Part shown: positions 42,371 to 51,529 of the stretch, piece by piece
Layout: the number at the start of each line of letters is the position of its first letter
How positions within the stretch are numbered: the stretch's first letter is position 1
NCBI GenBank assembly: GCA_963716855.1
Contig: CAVQUV010000016.1
Span: 62,001 to 126,000, forward strand
Direction of reading: 5' to 3'
DNA length: 64,000 bases
DNA from: JAGVSZ01 sp963716855
GTDB lineage: Bacteria > Pseudomonadota > Gammaproteobacteria > Burkholderiales > SG8-39
The notes under the pieces: generated by a model
Databases searched by the model: none
The model's input: only the letters and a program-made list of their open reading frames with translations
What the model was told of the DNA's origin: nothing
Position numbers and translations under genes: made by a program

Positions 42371-43059
42371 GTCCAGGGACCCGGCGCCCTCGATGTCGCC
42401 GGCGGCGGATCCGTGACCTTCGGGAATACCGTGGGCAACCTGACCCCGCTCGCATCGCTGACGTCGGCGGCGGGCACCGCACTCAACGTCAACGGCGGCC
42501 TGGTCCGCACGACCGGCACGCAGACCTACAACGGCTCCCTCACGACGGGCGCTCCCACCACGCTGCAGACCACGAACGCGAACGTCACGGCGAACGGCGC
42601 CGTCACCGCCACGGCGGGAACGCTCACGCTGAACACCGGCACGGGCAACGTGTCGATGACCAACGCCGCGAACGACTTCGGCACGGTCTCGGTCACGAGC
42701 GGCAACACGGTGGCGCTAAACGATGCGAACGCGCTCGCGCTCGGCGCATCGAGCGTCTCCACGCTCACGGCGACGGCGGGCGGTGCGCTCAACGTCAATG
42801 GCGCACTGACGGCGAGCGGCGGGGGCAACTCGATCGTCCTCTCCGGCGCGAGTTTCGTGAACAGCGCCGGCGCAGGGGCCCTCGTCGTGCCGGTCGGCGG
42901 CCGCTGGGTCGTCTACTCCGGCGATCCGGCGGGCGACACCTTCAACGGGCTCGCGAGTGGCAACCAGGCGATTTGGAATGCAACCTTCGCTGGCAACCCG
43001 CCGGGGACGATTCCCGTGGGCAATCGCTACGTGTTCAGCATGACCGGCACGCCGGCGAC

Positions 43060-45100
43060 GCTGACCTTCACGTCGACGGACGCAGCCAAGGTCTACGGCG
43101 ATGTCGCGAACGTCTCCGGCAACTACGCGGTGAGCGGCTTCGTCAACGCCGCGACCTATGGCAACGTCTTCACGCAGGACACCGCGGCGAATACGTTTAC
43201 CGGCGCGCCGAACGTCACGTCGGCCGGTGCCCCCGCAATTGCGAACGTCGGGCTGTACCCGATCACCGTCACGACGGGCACGCTCGCCGCGACGACCGGC
43301 TACACGCTCGCGTTCAACGCCGCCGGGCAGCTCACCGTGAGCGCGCGCCCGATCACGGTGACGCCGGGGCCGCTCGCACGGCCCTACGGCGATCCGAACC
43401 CCACGACGACCGGCACGCTCACGGTCGGCGGCTCGGGTCTCGCGAACGGCAACACGATCACGCAGGTCGATGTGGCGAGCCCGGCCACCGCGACCGATCC
43501 GGCCGGCAGCGCGCACGCGCTCAACGCGTCGAATGCGGCGTTCGGGGGCGGCGGCGTCGCCTCGAATTACGTGATTACCTACGCGCCCGGAACGCTGACG
43601 ATCAGCCAGCGTCCGATCACGGTGCTGGCGAGCGACCAGGCGCGCGCCTACGGGGACCCGAACCCGACGACCGGGCCGTTCACGATCACCGTGGGCTCGC
43701 TCGCGGGGACGGACGCGATCGGGTCGGTGAACGTCACGAGTCCTGCGCTATCCACCTCCCCGGCGGGCAGCGCCTGGGTGCTCACCAACACCGGCACGAA
43801 CTTCACGTCCGGCAGCGCGTCGAACTACGCCATCACGCTGCAGAACGGTCAGCTGACGATCGCTCAGCGCCCGATTTCGGTGAAGGCGAACGACCAGAAC
43901 CGCGCCTATGGCGACCCGAACCCGGCAACCGGGCCGTTCACGATCACCGCCGGGTCGCTCGCGGGGACGGACGCGATCGGCTCGGTGAACGTCACGAGTC
44001 CCGCGCTTTCCACCTCGCCGGCCGGCGGCGTCTGGGTGCTCACCAACACCGGCACGAACTTCACGACCGGGACCGCGGCGAACTACGCGATCACGCTCCA
44101 GAACGGTCAGCTCACCATCGATCCGCGCACGATCACGGTTCAGGCGAACAATCAGGGGCGCGCCTACGGGGACCCGAACCCGACGACCGGGCCCTATACG
44201 ATTACCGCCGGCTCGCTCGCGGGCGCGGACTCGATCACCAACGTCAACGTGACCAGCCCGGCGCTCGTCACTTCGCCGGTCGGGCCCTACGCTTTGACGC
44301 CGACCGCCGCGAACTTCGGCACCGGCGCGGCGACGAACTACGCGATTACTTTTGTCGACGGCGTCCTCACGATCACGCCGCGGGCGATCACGGTCACGGC
44401 GAACAACCAGGCGAAGATGTACGGCCAGCCTGACCCGGCGCTGACGTTCACCGCGCCGACCGTGAACGGCGATGTGCTGGCCGGCACGCCGATTCGCGTG
44501 CCCGGCGAGACGGTCGCGGGTGGGCCGTACGCGATCACGCAAGGCACGGTGACGAACGCGAACAATCCGAACTACACCATCACCTTCGTGAACGGCCAGA
44601 TCGTGATCACTCCGGCGGCGCTCACGATCGCCGCCGACAACAAGACGCGCCTTTACGGCGACGCGAACCCGCCGCTGACCGCGACGTTCACGGGGATCAC
44701 GAATGGCGACACCCCCGGGGCCATTCCCGGGGTGACGCTGACCACGCCGGCGACGATCGTGTCGAACGTCGGCAGCTACGCGATCAACGTGGCGAGCGGC
44801 GCCAACGCGAACTACACGATCACCTACGTGAACGGGCAGCTCGTCCTCACGCCGGCGCCCCTGACGATCGCGGCGAACGACGCGTCGCGGCTGGAAGGGC
44901 AACCGAATCCGCCGTTCACGGCGGCCTACACCGGGTTTAAGCTCGGCCAGACGCCGGCGGCGCTAGGCGGCGCGCTCGCATTCTCGACCCCGGCAACCCT
45001 CGCTTCGCCGCCGGGCCCGTACGCGATCACGCCGCTGGGGCAGACTTCGACGAACTACACGATCACCTACGTCGACGGCGTCCTTACGGTCACGCCGCTG
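43060..45100 (+). repeat. MBG/YDG domain repeats within the adhesin
   Basis: About eight units of 70-90 residues, each beginning near RPITV.A.DQ..R.YGDPNP and ending (S)NYxITxxNGQLTI. Units at about 43605, 43865 and 44120 are nearly identical in sequence. The domains form an immunoglobulin-like stalk in secreted adhesins; this last fact is family knowledge. Confidence 0.82.
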
Positions 45101-45286
45101 CCGGTGGTCCCGGTGCCGCCGGTCGTCAGCGGCGTCGCGGCGGCCGACAACGCGCTCATCACCGCCACGCAGCGCAGCGCCGATGCCGAAGACGTTGCGC
45201 CGCGGCTACCGGAAGCGAAAGGCGTCGATTGCCTCGTGCTCGAGCGACCCGCTGTCCGCCGCGTGCTGAACCGCTGCTACTAGCGG

Positions 45287-46180
45287 TCAGGTCCCCTTCC
45301 GCGCGAGCCAGATCCCGGCCAGGATGACCGCGCCGCCGGCCAGCTGCGGGAGCCCCGCGCGCTCGCCGAGAATCGCCCACGCATAAAGCGTCGCCATCGC
45401 GGGCTGCAGCAGCAGGCTGACCGACGAGAACGACGCCGGCAGGTGCGCCATCGCGTAGGCGATGAGGCTCTGGCCCGCGGTCTGGCAGACGAGCGCGAGG
45501 CCGAATAGCGTCAGCCAGCCCGCGCTTGTCGCAGGCGACATCGTCTCGCCCGAGGCGAGCGCGAGCGGCAGGAGCGCGACGGCGCAAACCGTCGTGCTCA
45601 CCGCCATGATGTGCGCAGTCGAGCGCGCTTCCCGCAGGTGTTTCACAGCGAGCATGTACGCGCCGTAGAACATCGCCGTCACCACGCCAAGCGCGTCGCC
45701 CAGCAGCTGCCGCTCTCCCAGCCCGAAGCTCGGGCCGACCAGGACGAACGCACCGGCCATCGCGATCGCCATTCCCGTCAGGAAGGTCCGGGTGACCCGC
45801 TGTCCGAAGAGCAGCCACGCGCCGACGGTGACGAAGATCGGCGCGAGGTTCGCCAGCAGCGTCGAGTTGGCGACCGTGGTGAAGAGAATGGAGAAATGCC
45901 AGACCGCCAGGTCGCCGGCGAAGAAGAGCCCGGCGAGGAGCATCGGCGTCGCGAGCGGATTCGCTCGGTCGCCTTCCGCGCGCGGCGTCGCGAAAGCCCA
46001 CGCCCACAGAAATGGCACCGCCAAAGCGGTGCGCCAGAAGGCGCTGGCGGTGGGCCCGGTCTCGGAAAGCCGCACGAAGATCGGCGCGAACGCGATCGAG
46101 CACGCGCCGAGGAGCAGCGCGGCGAGGGCGACGGTCTGTGCGGTTCCTGCTGCGCGCGGCGTATCGGCGGGCGCGCTCAT
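45287..46180 (-). CDS. EamA/DMT-superfamily transporter
   Basis: A 297-residue membrane protein with ten predicted helices in two EamA repeats: SIAFAPIFVRLSETGPTASA, FWRTALAVPFLWAWAFA, and the second half LLGDALGVVTAMFYGAYMLA ... GQSLIAYAMAHLPASFSSVS with the terminal AILGERAGLPQLAGGAVILA. Such proteins export or exchange amino acids and other metabolites; the substrate is not deducible. It is on the opposite strand to the adhesin, whose stop lies four bases away. Confidence 0.88.
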   Translation of the reverse strand: MSAPADTPRAAGTAQTVALAALLLGACSIAFAPIFVRLSETGPTASAFWRTALAVPFLWAWAFATPRAEGDRANPLATPMLLAGLFFAGDLAVWHFSILFTTVANSTLLANLAPIFVTVGAWLLFGQRVTRTFLTGMAIAMAGAFVLVGPSFGLGERQLLGDALGVVTAMFYGAYMLAVKHLREARSTAHIMAVSTTVCAVALLPLALASGETMSPATSAGWLTLFGLALVCQTAGQSLIAYAMAHLPASFSSVSLLLQPAMATLYAWAILGERAGLPQLAGGAVILAGIWLARKGT

Positions 46181-46210
46181 CCAGCGGAACGTCCGATGAC
46201 CGGCCGCGCC

Positions 46211-46699
46211 TCAGCGCAGCTCGATGAGCGCCCGGCGCGCGCGTTCGAGTCGCGCCTGCGCCTCGGCGATCGCATATTCGTTCGCCGCCTGGCGGGCCCA
46301 GTACTCGTCGGCGAGACGCGCCCGGCCGCCGTACGTGCCGATGCGCTCGCCTTCGAGCGGCTCGCGGCCGGCCTCCAGCGTCTGTCGCCCGCGCTCGAGG
46401 GCCGCCGAGGCGGCGCCGATTTCCGCGGTGACGGCGTCGAGCGCGCGGCTGCGCTCTGCCGCGCGGTCGTTGACCTCCCGCGCCCGCGCGCGGGCTGCCT
46501 GCTCCTGCGCGGACGCGGCCGCAGGGTCCGGCGCCGGCGCGCGGTCGAACTCCTCCTCGAGCGTCGCGCCCGCCACGGGCCTGTCCGAGTAGACGGTCTT
46601 GCCGTCGGGCGTGCGGTACTTGTAGATCGTCTGCGCGGGTGCGGCGGTCACGAAGGCGAGCGCGACCGCCGCAACAAGTCGCGTCGTCGCGCGCACCAT
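46211..46699 (-). CDS. DUF4124 domain protein (copy 1)
   Basis: A 162-residue exported protein. The signal peptide (ATTRLVAAVALAFVTAAPAQ) is followed by the DUF4124 core IYKYRTPDGKTVYSDRPVAG. Then comes a long arginine/alanine-rich coiled-coil-like region (ARAREVNDRAAERSRALDAV; ARLERARRALIEL). DUF4124 occurs in proteobacterial envelope proteins of unknown function. It is a paralogue of the next gene and lies one base after it, so it arose by tandem duplication. Confidence 0.8.
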   Translation of the reverse strand: MVRATTRLVAAVALAFVTAAPAQTIYKYRTPDGKTVYSDRPVAGATLEEEFDRAPAPDPAAASAQEQAARARAREVNDRAAERSRALDAVTAEIGAASAALERGRQTLEAGREPLEGERIGTYGGRARLADEYWARQAANEYAIAEAQARLERARRALIELR

Positions 46700-46700
46700 C

Positions 46701-47180
46701 TCAGCGCGCCGCGTTTCGGACGGCGACGGCGCGCTGCAGGCGTTCTTCGGCGTCGGCGACCGCGCGCTGGTTCGCCGCCTGCCGGGCGTCGTAGGCCTCG
46801 TTGAGCCGGCTGCCGCCGGTCGCGGTGCCCGTCCGCTCGCCGGGGAACGGCTCGACGCCCGCCTGGAGCTGGGCGCGCGCCCGCTCGAGCGCCTCGGTCG
46901 CGGCGCGCACTTCCTGATCCGCCTGGTCGAGCCGGCGGACGCGCTCCGCTCCGGGATCGGCGCCGGGCGCCGCGGCCTTGCTCTCGCGAGGCGGGGGCGG
47001 CGGCGACGCCGAAGCCGGCGGCGGCGGCGCCAGCTCGTTGACGAGTTTCGCGCCGGGCACCGGCTGATCGGAGTAGACGACGCGACCATCGGGAAAGACG
47101 TAGCGGCCGATCTTCTGTGCGTCGACGGCGTTTGCCGCGGCCAGGGCGAGAACGACGAAAAAGAGGCGGGAGAGGCGCAT
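46701..47180 (-). CDS. DUF4124 domain protein (copy 2)
   Basis: A 159-residue paralogue of the downstream gene. It has a signal peptide (SRLFFVVLALAAANAVDAQ), the DUF4124 core IGRYVFPDGRVVYSDQPVPG and a proline-rich spacer (APPPPASASPPPPP). A helical end with ATEALERARAQLQAGVEPFP and AYDARQAANQRAVADAEERL can be aligned with the other copy (EYWARQAANEYAIAEAQARL). It is divergent from dnaE. Function unknown. Confidence 0.8.
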   Translation of the reverse strand: MRLSRLFFVVLALAAANAVDAQKIGRYVFPDGRVVYSDQPVPGAKLVNELAPPPPASASPPPPPRESKAAAPGADPGAERVRRLDQADQEVRAATEALERARAQLQAGVEPFPGERTGTATGGSRLNEAYDARQAANQRAVADAEERLQRAVAVRNAAR

Positions 47181-47291
47181 AGGCGAGCCTGAAAGTGAGA
47201 CCGTTAGGACGAGTTGTACACGACGCGCCGTGACCAGGCAATCGCGGCGCAGGATGAACGGCGCTAGAATCCGACCGCCCCCCGCACGACC

Positions 47292-50200
47292 ATGCCGCAG
47301 CCGTCGTTCGTCCATCTCCGCCTGCACAGCGAGTTCTCCATCGTCGACGGGATCGTGCGCCTGGACGATGCCGTCGCGCGCGCCGCCGCGGACGGGATGG
47401 GTGCGCTCGCGCTCACCGACCTCGGCAACGTGTTCGGGATGGTCGACTTCTACAAGGCCGCGCGCAAGGCCGGAGTCAAGCCGATCATCGGTTGCGACGC
47501 GTGGATCACCCACGACGCGGAGCGCGACAAGCCGCATCGACTGCTCCTGCTCGTGCGCTCCCACGCGGGTTACCTCGCCTTGAGCGAGCTGCTCACGCGC
47601 GCCTACCGGGAGAACCAGCACCGCGGCCGCGCCGAGCTGCGGCGCGAGTGGCTCGCCGGCGGCGGCGCGGCAGGCCTGATCGCGCTCTCGGGCGCGCATG
47701 CGGGGGACGTCGGCGCCGCGCTGTTGCAGGGGAATCTCCCGGTCGCCGAGCGCCTGGCGCGCGAGTGGGCGGAGGCGTTCCCGGACGCGTTCTACCTCGA
47801 GCTGCAGCGCGCCGGCGCGCCGCAGACGGAGGCCTACGTCGCCGCCGCGCTCGAGCTCGCCGGGCGGACCGGGCTGCCGGTGGTCGCGACGCACCCGGTG
47901 CAGTTCCTCAAGCCCGAGGAATTCAAGGCGCACGAGGCGCGCGTCTGCATCTCGGAGGGCTACGTGCTCGCCGACCAGCGGCGGCCGCGCGCGTTCACGC
48001 CGGACGCCTACTTCAAGTCGCAGGCCGAGATGGCGGCGGCGTTCGCCGACCTGCCCGAGGCGCTCGCCAACGCGGTCGAGATCGCGAAGCGCTGCAACCT
48101 CGTGCTGGAGCTCGGCAAGTCGAAGCTGCCGCGGTTCCCGACGCCGGCCGGCGTCACGCTCGAGGACTACCTCGTCGCGGCCGCCGAGAAGGGCCTCGGC
48201 GAGCGTCTCGTGCAGCTGTATCCCGACGCGGCCGAGCGCGAGCGGCACGCGCCGCGCTACCGCGAGCGGCTCGCCTTCGAGGCGAAGACCATCATCCAGA
48301 TGGGCTTCGCGGGCTACTTCCTGATCGTCGCGGACTTCATCAACTGGGCGAAGACGAACGGCGTGCCGGTCGGGCCGGGGCGCGGCTCGGGTGCGGGCTC
48401 GCTCGTCGCGTACTCGCTCGGCATCACCGACCTCGATCCGCTGCGCTACGACCTGCTGTTCGAGCGCTTCCTCAACCCGGAGCGCGTGTCGATGCCCGAC
48501 TTCGACATCGACTTCTGCCAGGACGGGCGCGACCGCGTCATCGACTACGTGAAGCGCAAGTACGGCGCCGAGTCGGTCTCGCAGATCGCCACCTTCGGCA
48601 CGATGGCGGCGAAGGCGGTGGTGCGCGACGTCGGCCGGGTGCTCGAATGGAGCTACACGCGCGCCGACGAGCTCGCGAAGCTGATCCCGTTCCAGCCGGG
48701 CAAGCTGATCACGCTGAAGATGGCGCGCGAGATGGAGCCGCGCCTCGCGGAGCGCGAGGAGACCGAGGAGGAGACGCGCGAGCTGCTGGCGCTCGCCGGC
48801 GAGCTCGAGGGCCTCACGCGCAACGTCGGCATGCACGCGGGCGGCGTGCTGATCGCGCCGGGCAAGCTCACCGATTTCTGCCCGCTGTACGTCGCGCACG
48901 GCGCCGAGGCGATGGTGTCGCAGCTCGACATGAAGGGGGTCGAGGCGATCGGCCTGGTGAAGTTCGACTTCCTCGGACTGACGACGCTGACCATCCTCGA
49001 CTGGACGCTGCGCTACGTGCGGGGGCTCGACCCGTCCGTGGCGCTCGCCCTCGAGACGATCCCGCTCGACGATCGCGACACCTACAAGCTCTTCGCGGCG
49101 GCCAACACGACCGCGGTGTTCCAGTTCGAATCGCGCGGCATGCGCGATCTCCTCAAGCGGGCGCGTCCCGACCGCTTCGAGGACATCATCGCGCTGGTCG
49201 CGCTGTTCCGGCCCGGGCCGATGGATCTCATCCCCGACTACACCGACCGCAAGCACGGCCGGAGCCGCGTCGAGTACCTCGATCCGCGGCTCGAGCCGAT
49301 CCTCGCGCCCACCTACGGGATCATGGTGTACCAGGAGCAGGTGATGCAGATCGCGCAGGCGATCGGCGGCTACTCGCTCGGAGCCGCGGATCTCCTGCGA
49401 CGCGCGATGGGCAAGAAGCTGCCCGAGGAGATGGCGACGCACCGCGACCTGTTCGTCGCCGGCGCGGAGAAGAACGGCGTTTCGCGCGCGCGCGCGAACG
49501 AGCTCTTCGGCCTGATGGAGAAGTTCGCCGGCTACGGCTTCAACAAGTCGCACGCCGCGGCCTATGCGCTGGTCGCGTACCAGACCGCGTACATGAAGGT
49601 GCATCACAACGCCGCGTTCATGGCCGCCAACTGCTCGGCGGTGATGACCGACACCGACAAGGTGCAGCAGTTCCACGCCGACGCGATCGCGAACGGGCTG
49701 AAGATGCTGCCGCCGGACGTCAACGCGGGCGAGTACCGCTTCGTTCCGGTGGATGCGCGCACGATCCGCTACGGGCTGGGTGCGATCAAGGGGACGGGAG
49801 AGTCGGCAATCGGCGCGATCGTCAGGGCGCGGGAGGAGGGCGGCCCCTTCGCGGACCTCTTCGACTTCTGCGAGCGCATCGACAAGCGCATCGTCAACCG
49901 CCGCGTCGTCGAGGCGCTGGTGCGCGCCGGCGCCTTCGACGCGCTCGACGATCACCGCGCGCGGCTGCTCGCCTCGGTCGGCATCGCGCTCGAGGCGGCC
50001 GAGCAGCGCGAGCGCGACGCGCAGCAGGTCAGCCTGTTCGGCGACGCCGAAGGCGCGGCGCGCCACCGGCCCGCGCTGGTCGACGCGCCCCGGTGGGACG
50101 AGCAGCGCCGCCTCGCCGAGGAGAAGACCGCGCTCGGGTTCTACCTCTCCGGGCATCCGTTCGTGGCGTTCCGGCGCGAGTTCGCGCCGTTCGTCCGCTG

Positions 50201-50741
50201 CACGCTGGCGGAGATCGCGCCGCGGAACGAGCCGCAGCTCATCGCGGGCATGGTCGTCTCGGCGCGCACCGCGATGACCCGGCGCGGCAAGATGCTGATC
50301 GTGCTGCTCGACGACGGCGCGGCGCAGCTCGAGGTGTCGGTCTACAGCGAGGTCTGGGAAGCGAACCGCGACCTCGTCAAGGAGGACCGTCCGCTGGTGG
50401 TGCAGGGCAAGGTGTCGAAGGACGAGTTCAGCGGCGGCTTCCGGGTGATCGCCGAGCGGCTCTACGACCTCGCCGCGGCGCGGGCGAAGTTCGCGCGGGG
50501 CTTGCGGTTGTCGCTGAACGGCGAGGCGTCGGCGGCGGGCGCCGCGGCGACGAAGAAGCTGCGCGAGCTGCTCGCGCCGTACCGCAACGGCCCGTGCTCG
50601 GTGTGCGTACGCTACAGCAGCGGCAGCGCCGTTGCGGACGTGCGGCTCGGGGACGAATGGCGCGTGACGCCGGACGACGGGCTCATCGCGGCGCTGAGCG
50701 ACTGGCTGAAGCCCGAGAACGTCGAGATCGTCTACGGGTGA
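47292..50741 (+). CDS. dnaE: DNA polymerase III alpha subunit
   Basis: A 1,149-residue replicative polymerase. The PHP domain starts FVHLRLHSEFSIVDGIVRLD. The catalytic aspartates lie in MPDFDIDFCQDGRDRVIDYV (Asp405 and Asp407), followed by GPGRGSGAGSLVAYSLGITD, GMHAGGVLIAPGKLTDFCPL and LFRPGPMDLIPDYTDRKHG. A helix-hairpin-helix and OB fold form the C-terminus. The clamp-binding peptide is probably QVSLFGD near residue 915. The length is standard for dnaE1 and no frameshift is seen. Confidence 0.96.
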   Translation: MPQPSFVHLRLHSEFSIVDGIVRLDDAVARAAADGMGALALTDLGNVFGMVDFYKAARKAGVKPIIGCDAWITHDAERDKPHRLLLLVRSHAGYLALSELLTRAYRENQHRGRAELRREWLAGGGAAGLIALSGAHAGDVGAALLQGNLPVAERLAREWAEAFPDAFYLELQRAGAPQTEAYVAAALELAGRTGLPVVATHPVQFLKPEEFKAHEARVCISEGYVLADQRRPRAFTPDAYFKSQAEMAAAFADLPEALANAVEIAKRCNLVLELGKSKLPRFPTPAGVTLEDYLVAAAEKGLGERLVQLYPDAAERERHAPRYRERLAFEAKTIIQMGFAGYFLIVADFINWAKTNGVPVGPGRGSGAGSLVAYSLGITDLDPLRYDLLFERFLNPERVSMPDFDIDFCQDGRDRVIDYVKRKYGAESVSQIATFGTMAAKAVVRDVGRVLEWSYTRADELAKLIPFQPGKLITLKMAREMEPRLAEREETEEETRELLALAGELEGLTRNVGMHAGGVLIAPGKLTDFCPLYVAHGAEAMVSQLDMKGVEAIGLVKFDFLGLTTLTILDWTLRYVRGLDPSVALALETIPLDDRDTYKLFAAANTTAVFQFESRGMRDLLKRARPDRFEDIIALVALFRPGPMDLIPDYTDRKHGRSRVEYLDPRLEPILAPTYGIMVYQEQVMQIAQAIGGYSLGAADLLRRAMGKKLPEEMATHRDLFVAGAEKNGVSRARANELFGLMEKFAGYGFNKSHAAAYALVAYQTAYMKVHHNAAFMAANCSAVMTDTDKVQQFHADAIANGLKMLPPDVNAGEYRFVPVDARTIRYGLGAIKGTGESAIGAIVRAREEGGPFADLFDFCERIDKRIVNRRVVEALVRAGAFDALDDHRARLLASVGIALEAAEQRERDAQQVSLFGDAEGAARHRPALVDAPRWDEQRRLAEEKTALGFYLSGHPFVAFRREFAPFVRCTLAEIAPRNEPQLIAGMVVSARTAMTRRGKMLIVLLDDGAAQLEVSVYSEVWEANRDLVKEDRPLVVQGKVSKDEFSGGFRVIAERLYDLAAARAKFARGLRLSLNGEASAAGAAATKKLRELLAPYRNGPCSVCVRYSSGSAVADVRLGDEWRVTPDDGLIAALSDWLKPENVEIVYG

Positions 50742-50757
50742 AACGACGCGGGCCGGC

Positions 50758-50797
50758 CGTCGCTCCGGACGCCCGCAGGGCGATCCGGAATCCAGGC
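50758..50797. repeat. Diverged REP-like palindrome after dnaE
   Basis: GTCGCTCCGGA ... TCCGGAATCCAG with an inner CGCCCGCAGGGCG palindrome. The end CCGGAATCCAG is shared with the element at 11649-11675. It lies between dnaE and the convergent acylphosphatase gene and may end transcription of either. Confidence 0.45.
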
Positions 50798-50802
50798 GCG
50801 CG

Positions 50803-51072
50803 CTACAGCGTTTGAACGACCTCGAAGGTCGCGAACGCGCCCTCGACTTCCGATACGGTGAGGTCCGTCACTTTCGCCGCCGACGGCCCGCGGCGCGCCC
50901 ACGCGACGATCGCATTGACGGGTTCTGCGCCGCCCGCGACGACCGCCTCGACCGTCCCGTCGCGGCGGTTCCGCACCCACCCCGTCACGCCGAGGCGCTC
51001 GGCTTCCCAGCGCATCGACTCGCGAAATCCGACCCCCTGCACGCGCCCGTGGATGATGAGATGCTTCGCCAT
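50803..51072 (-). CDS. acyP: Acylphosphatase
   Basis: An 89-residue enzyme hydrolysing acyl phosphates. The phosphate-binding loop GRVQGVGFRESM contains the essential Arg, and GWVRNRRDGTVEAVVAG contains the catalytic Asn. The ATG at 51072 starts MAKHLIIHGRVQ, the normal N-terminus. A TTG nine bases earlier is less likely. Confidence 0.92.
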   Translation of the reverse strand: MAKHLIIHGRVQGVGFRESMRWEAERLGVTGWVRNRRDGTVEAVVAGGAEPVNAIVAWARRGPSAAKVTDLTVSEVEGAFATFEVVQTL

Positions 51073-51100
51073 TGGAGGCAATCATACTAAGGAGCGAACG

Positions 51101-51529
51101 ATGAGAACGATCCTTGCATTGCTCGCCGCGCTGGCGCTGGCCGGCTGCGCGTCCACCGGCGGCGGCACCGTCGCCGAGGACAAGGTCGTGTACCACTTCA
51201 GCGACGGCCTCGAGCAGGCGACGAACGGCCTGCGCAACATCAACAACCACCTCGAGGTGAACCCGAAGGCGAAGATCGTGGCCGTGGCGCACGCGCGCGG
51301 CGTGGACTTCCTGATGAAGGACGCCCGCGACAAGAACGGCAACCCCTACGAGGTCGCGGTGCAGGAGCTCAAGTCGCGCGGCGTGACGTTCGAGGTGTGC
51401 GAGATCACGCTGCGCAACCGCAAGCTGACGAAATCGCAGTTCATCGAGGAGGTGAGCTACGTGCCTTCGGGGGTGGCGGAAATCACGAAAATGCAGCAGC
51501 GCGAGGGCTACGCGTACCTCAAGCCGTAG
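51101..51529 (+). CDS. DsrE/DsrF-like lipoprotein
   Basis: A 142-residue protein with a lipoprotein signal; the lipobox LALAGC puts the lipid on Cys16. The mature part fits the DsrE fold: KVVYHFSDGLEQATNGLRNI, HLEVNPKAKIVAVAHARGVD, FLMKDARDKNGNPYEVAVQE and GVTFEVCEITLRNR, with a single Cys in that last segment. DsrE-like proteins take part in sulfur transfer, and exported single-cysteine members are common but uncharacterised. GGAG lies seven bases before the ATG. It converges on the FAD-oxidase gene with an 11-base overlap. Confidence 0.78.
   Translation: MRTILALLAALALAGCASTGGGTVAEDKVVYHFSDGLEQATNGLRNINNHLEVNPKAKIVAVAHARGVDFLMKDARDKNGNPYEVAVQELKSRGVTFEVCEITLRNRKLTKSQFIEEVSYVPSGVAEITKMQQREGYAYLKP

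Larger units (their letters stand above)
36988..45283 (+). pseudogene. Giant filamentous-haemagglutinin-like repeat adhesin (5 frameshifts)
   Basis: About 2,760 codons. The start has a signal peptide (IGLAVAACFAGVVHA) and a TPS/haemagglutinin N-terminal domain (GRVFLINPNGVVVGAGARID; NEDFLAGRFRF). Eleven autotransporter-type strand repeats follow (ANTYTG..., VTLNGTGVG...), then MBG/YDG domains with RxYGDPNP, and the end PAVRRVLNRCY. Frame changes lie near 37810, 38510, 38930, 39390 and 39615. At each one, adding a single G restores the expected residues, so homopolymer errors are a strong possibility. Downstream of 39668 the frame is open for 1,871 codons. No TpsB partner or C-terminal barrel is in the window; two-partner secretion is suggested by the N-terminus only. 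Confidence 0.85.

Noticed and set aside
42716..44902. Antisense open frames of 266-384 residues across the MBG repeats
   Set aside because: Mirror the repeated DNA and are highly Arg/Val-rich; the sense frame is continuous with domain motifs.
46701..50156. 1,151-residue open frame antisense to dnaE
   Set aside because: Only its last 159 residues (the DUF4124 protein) are real; the rest is low-complexity Arg/Glu/His-rich shadow typical of high-GC antisense frames.
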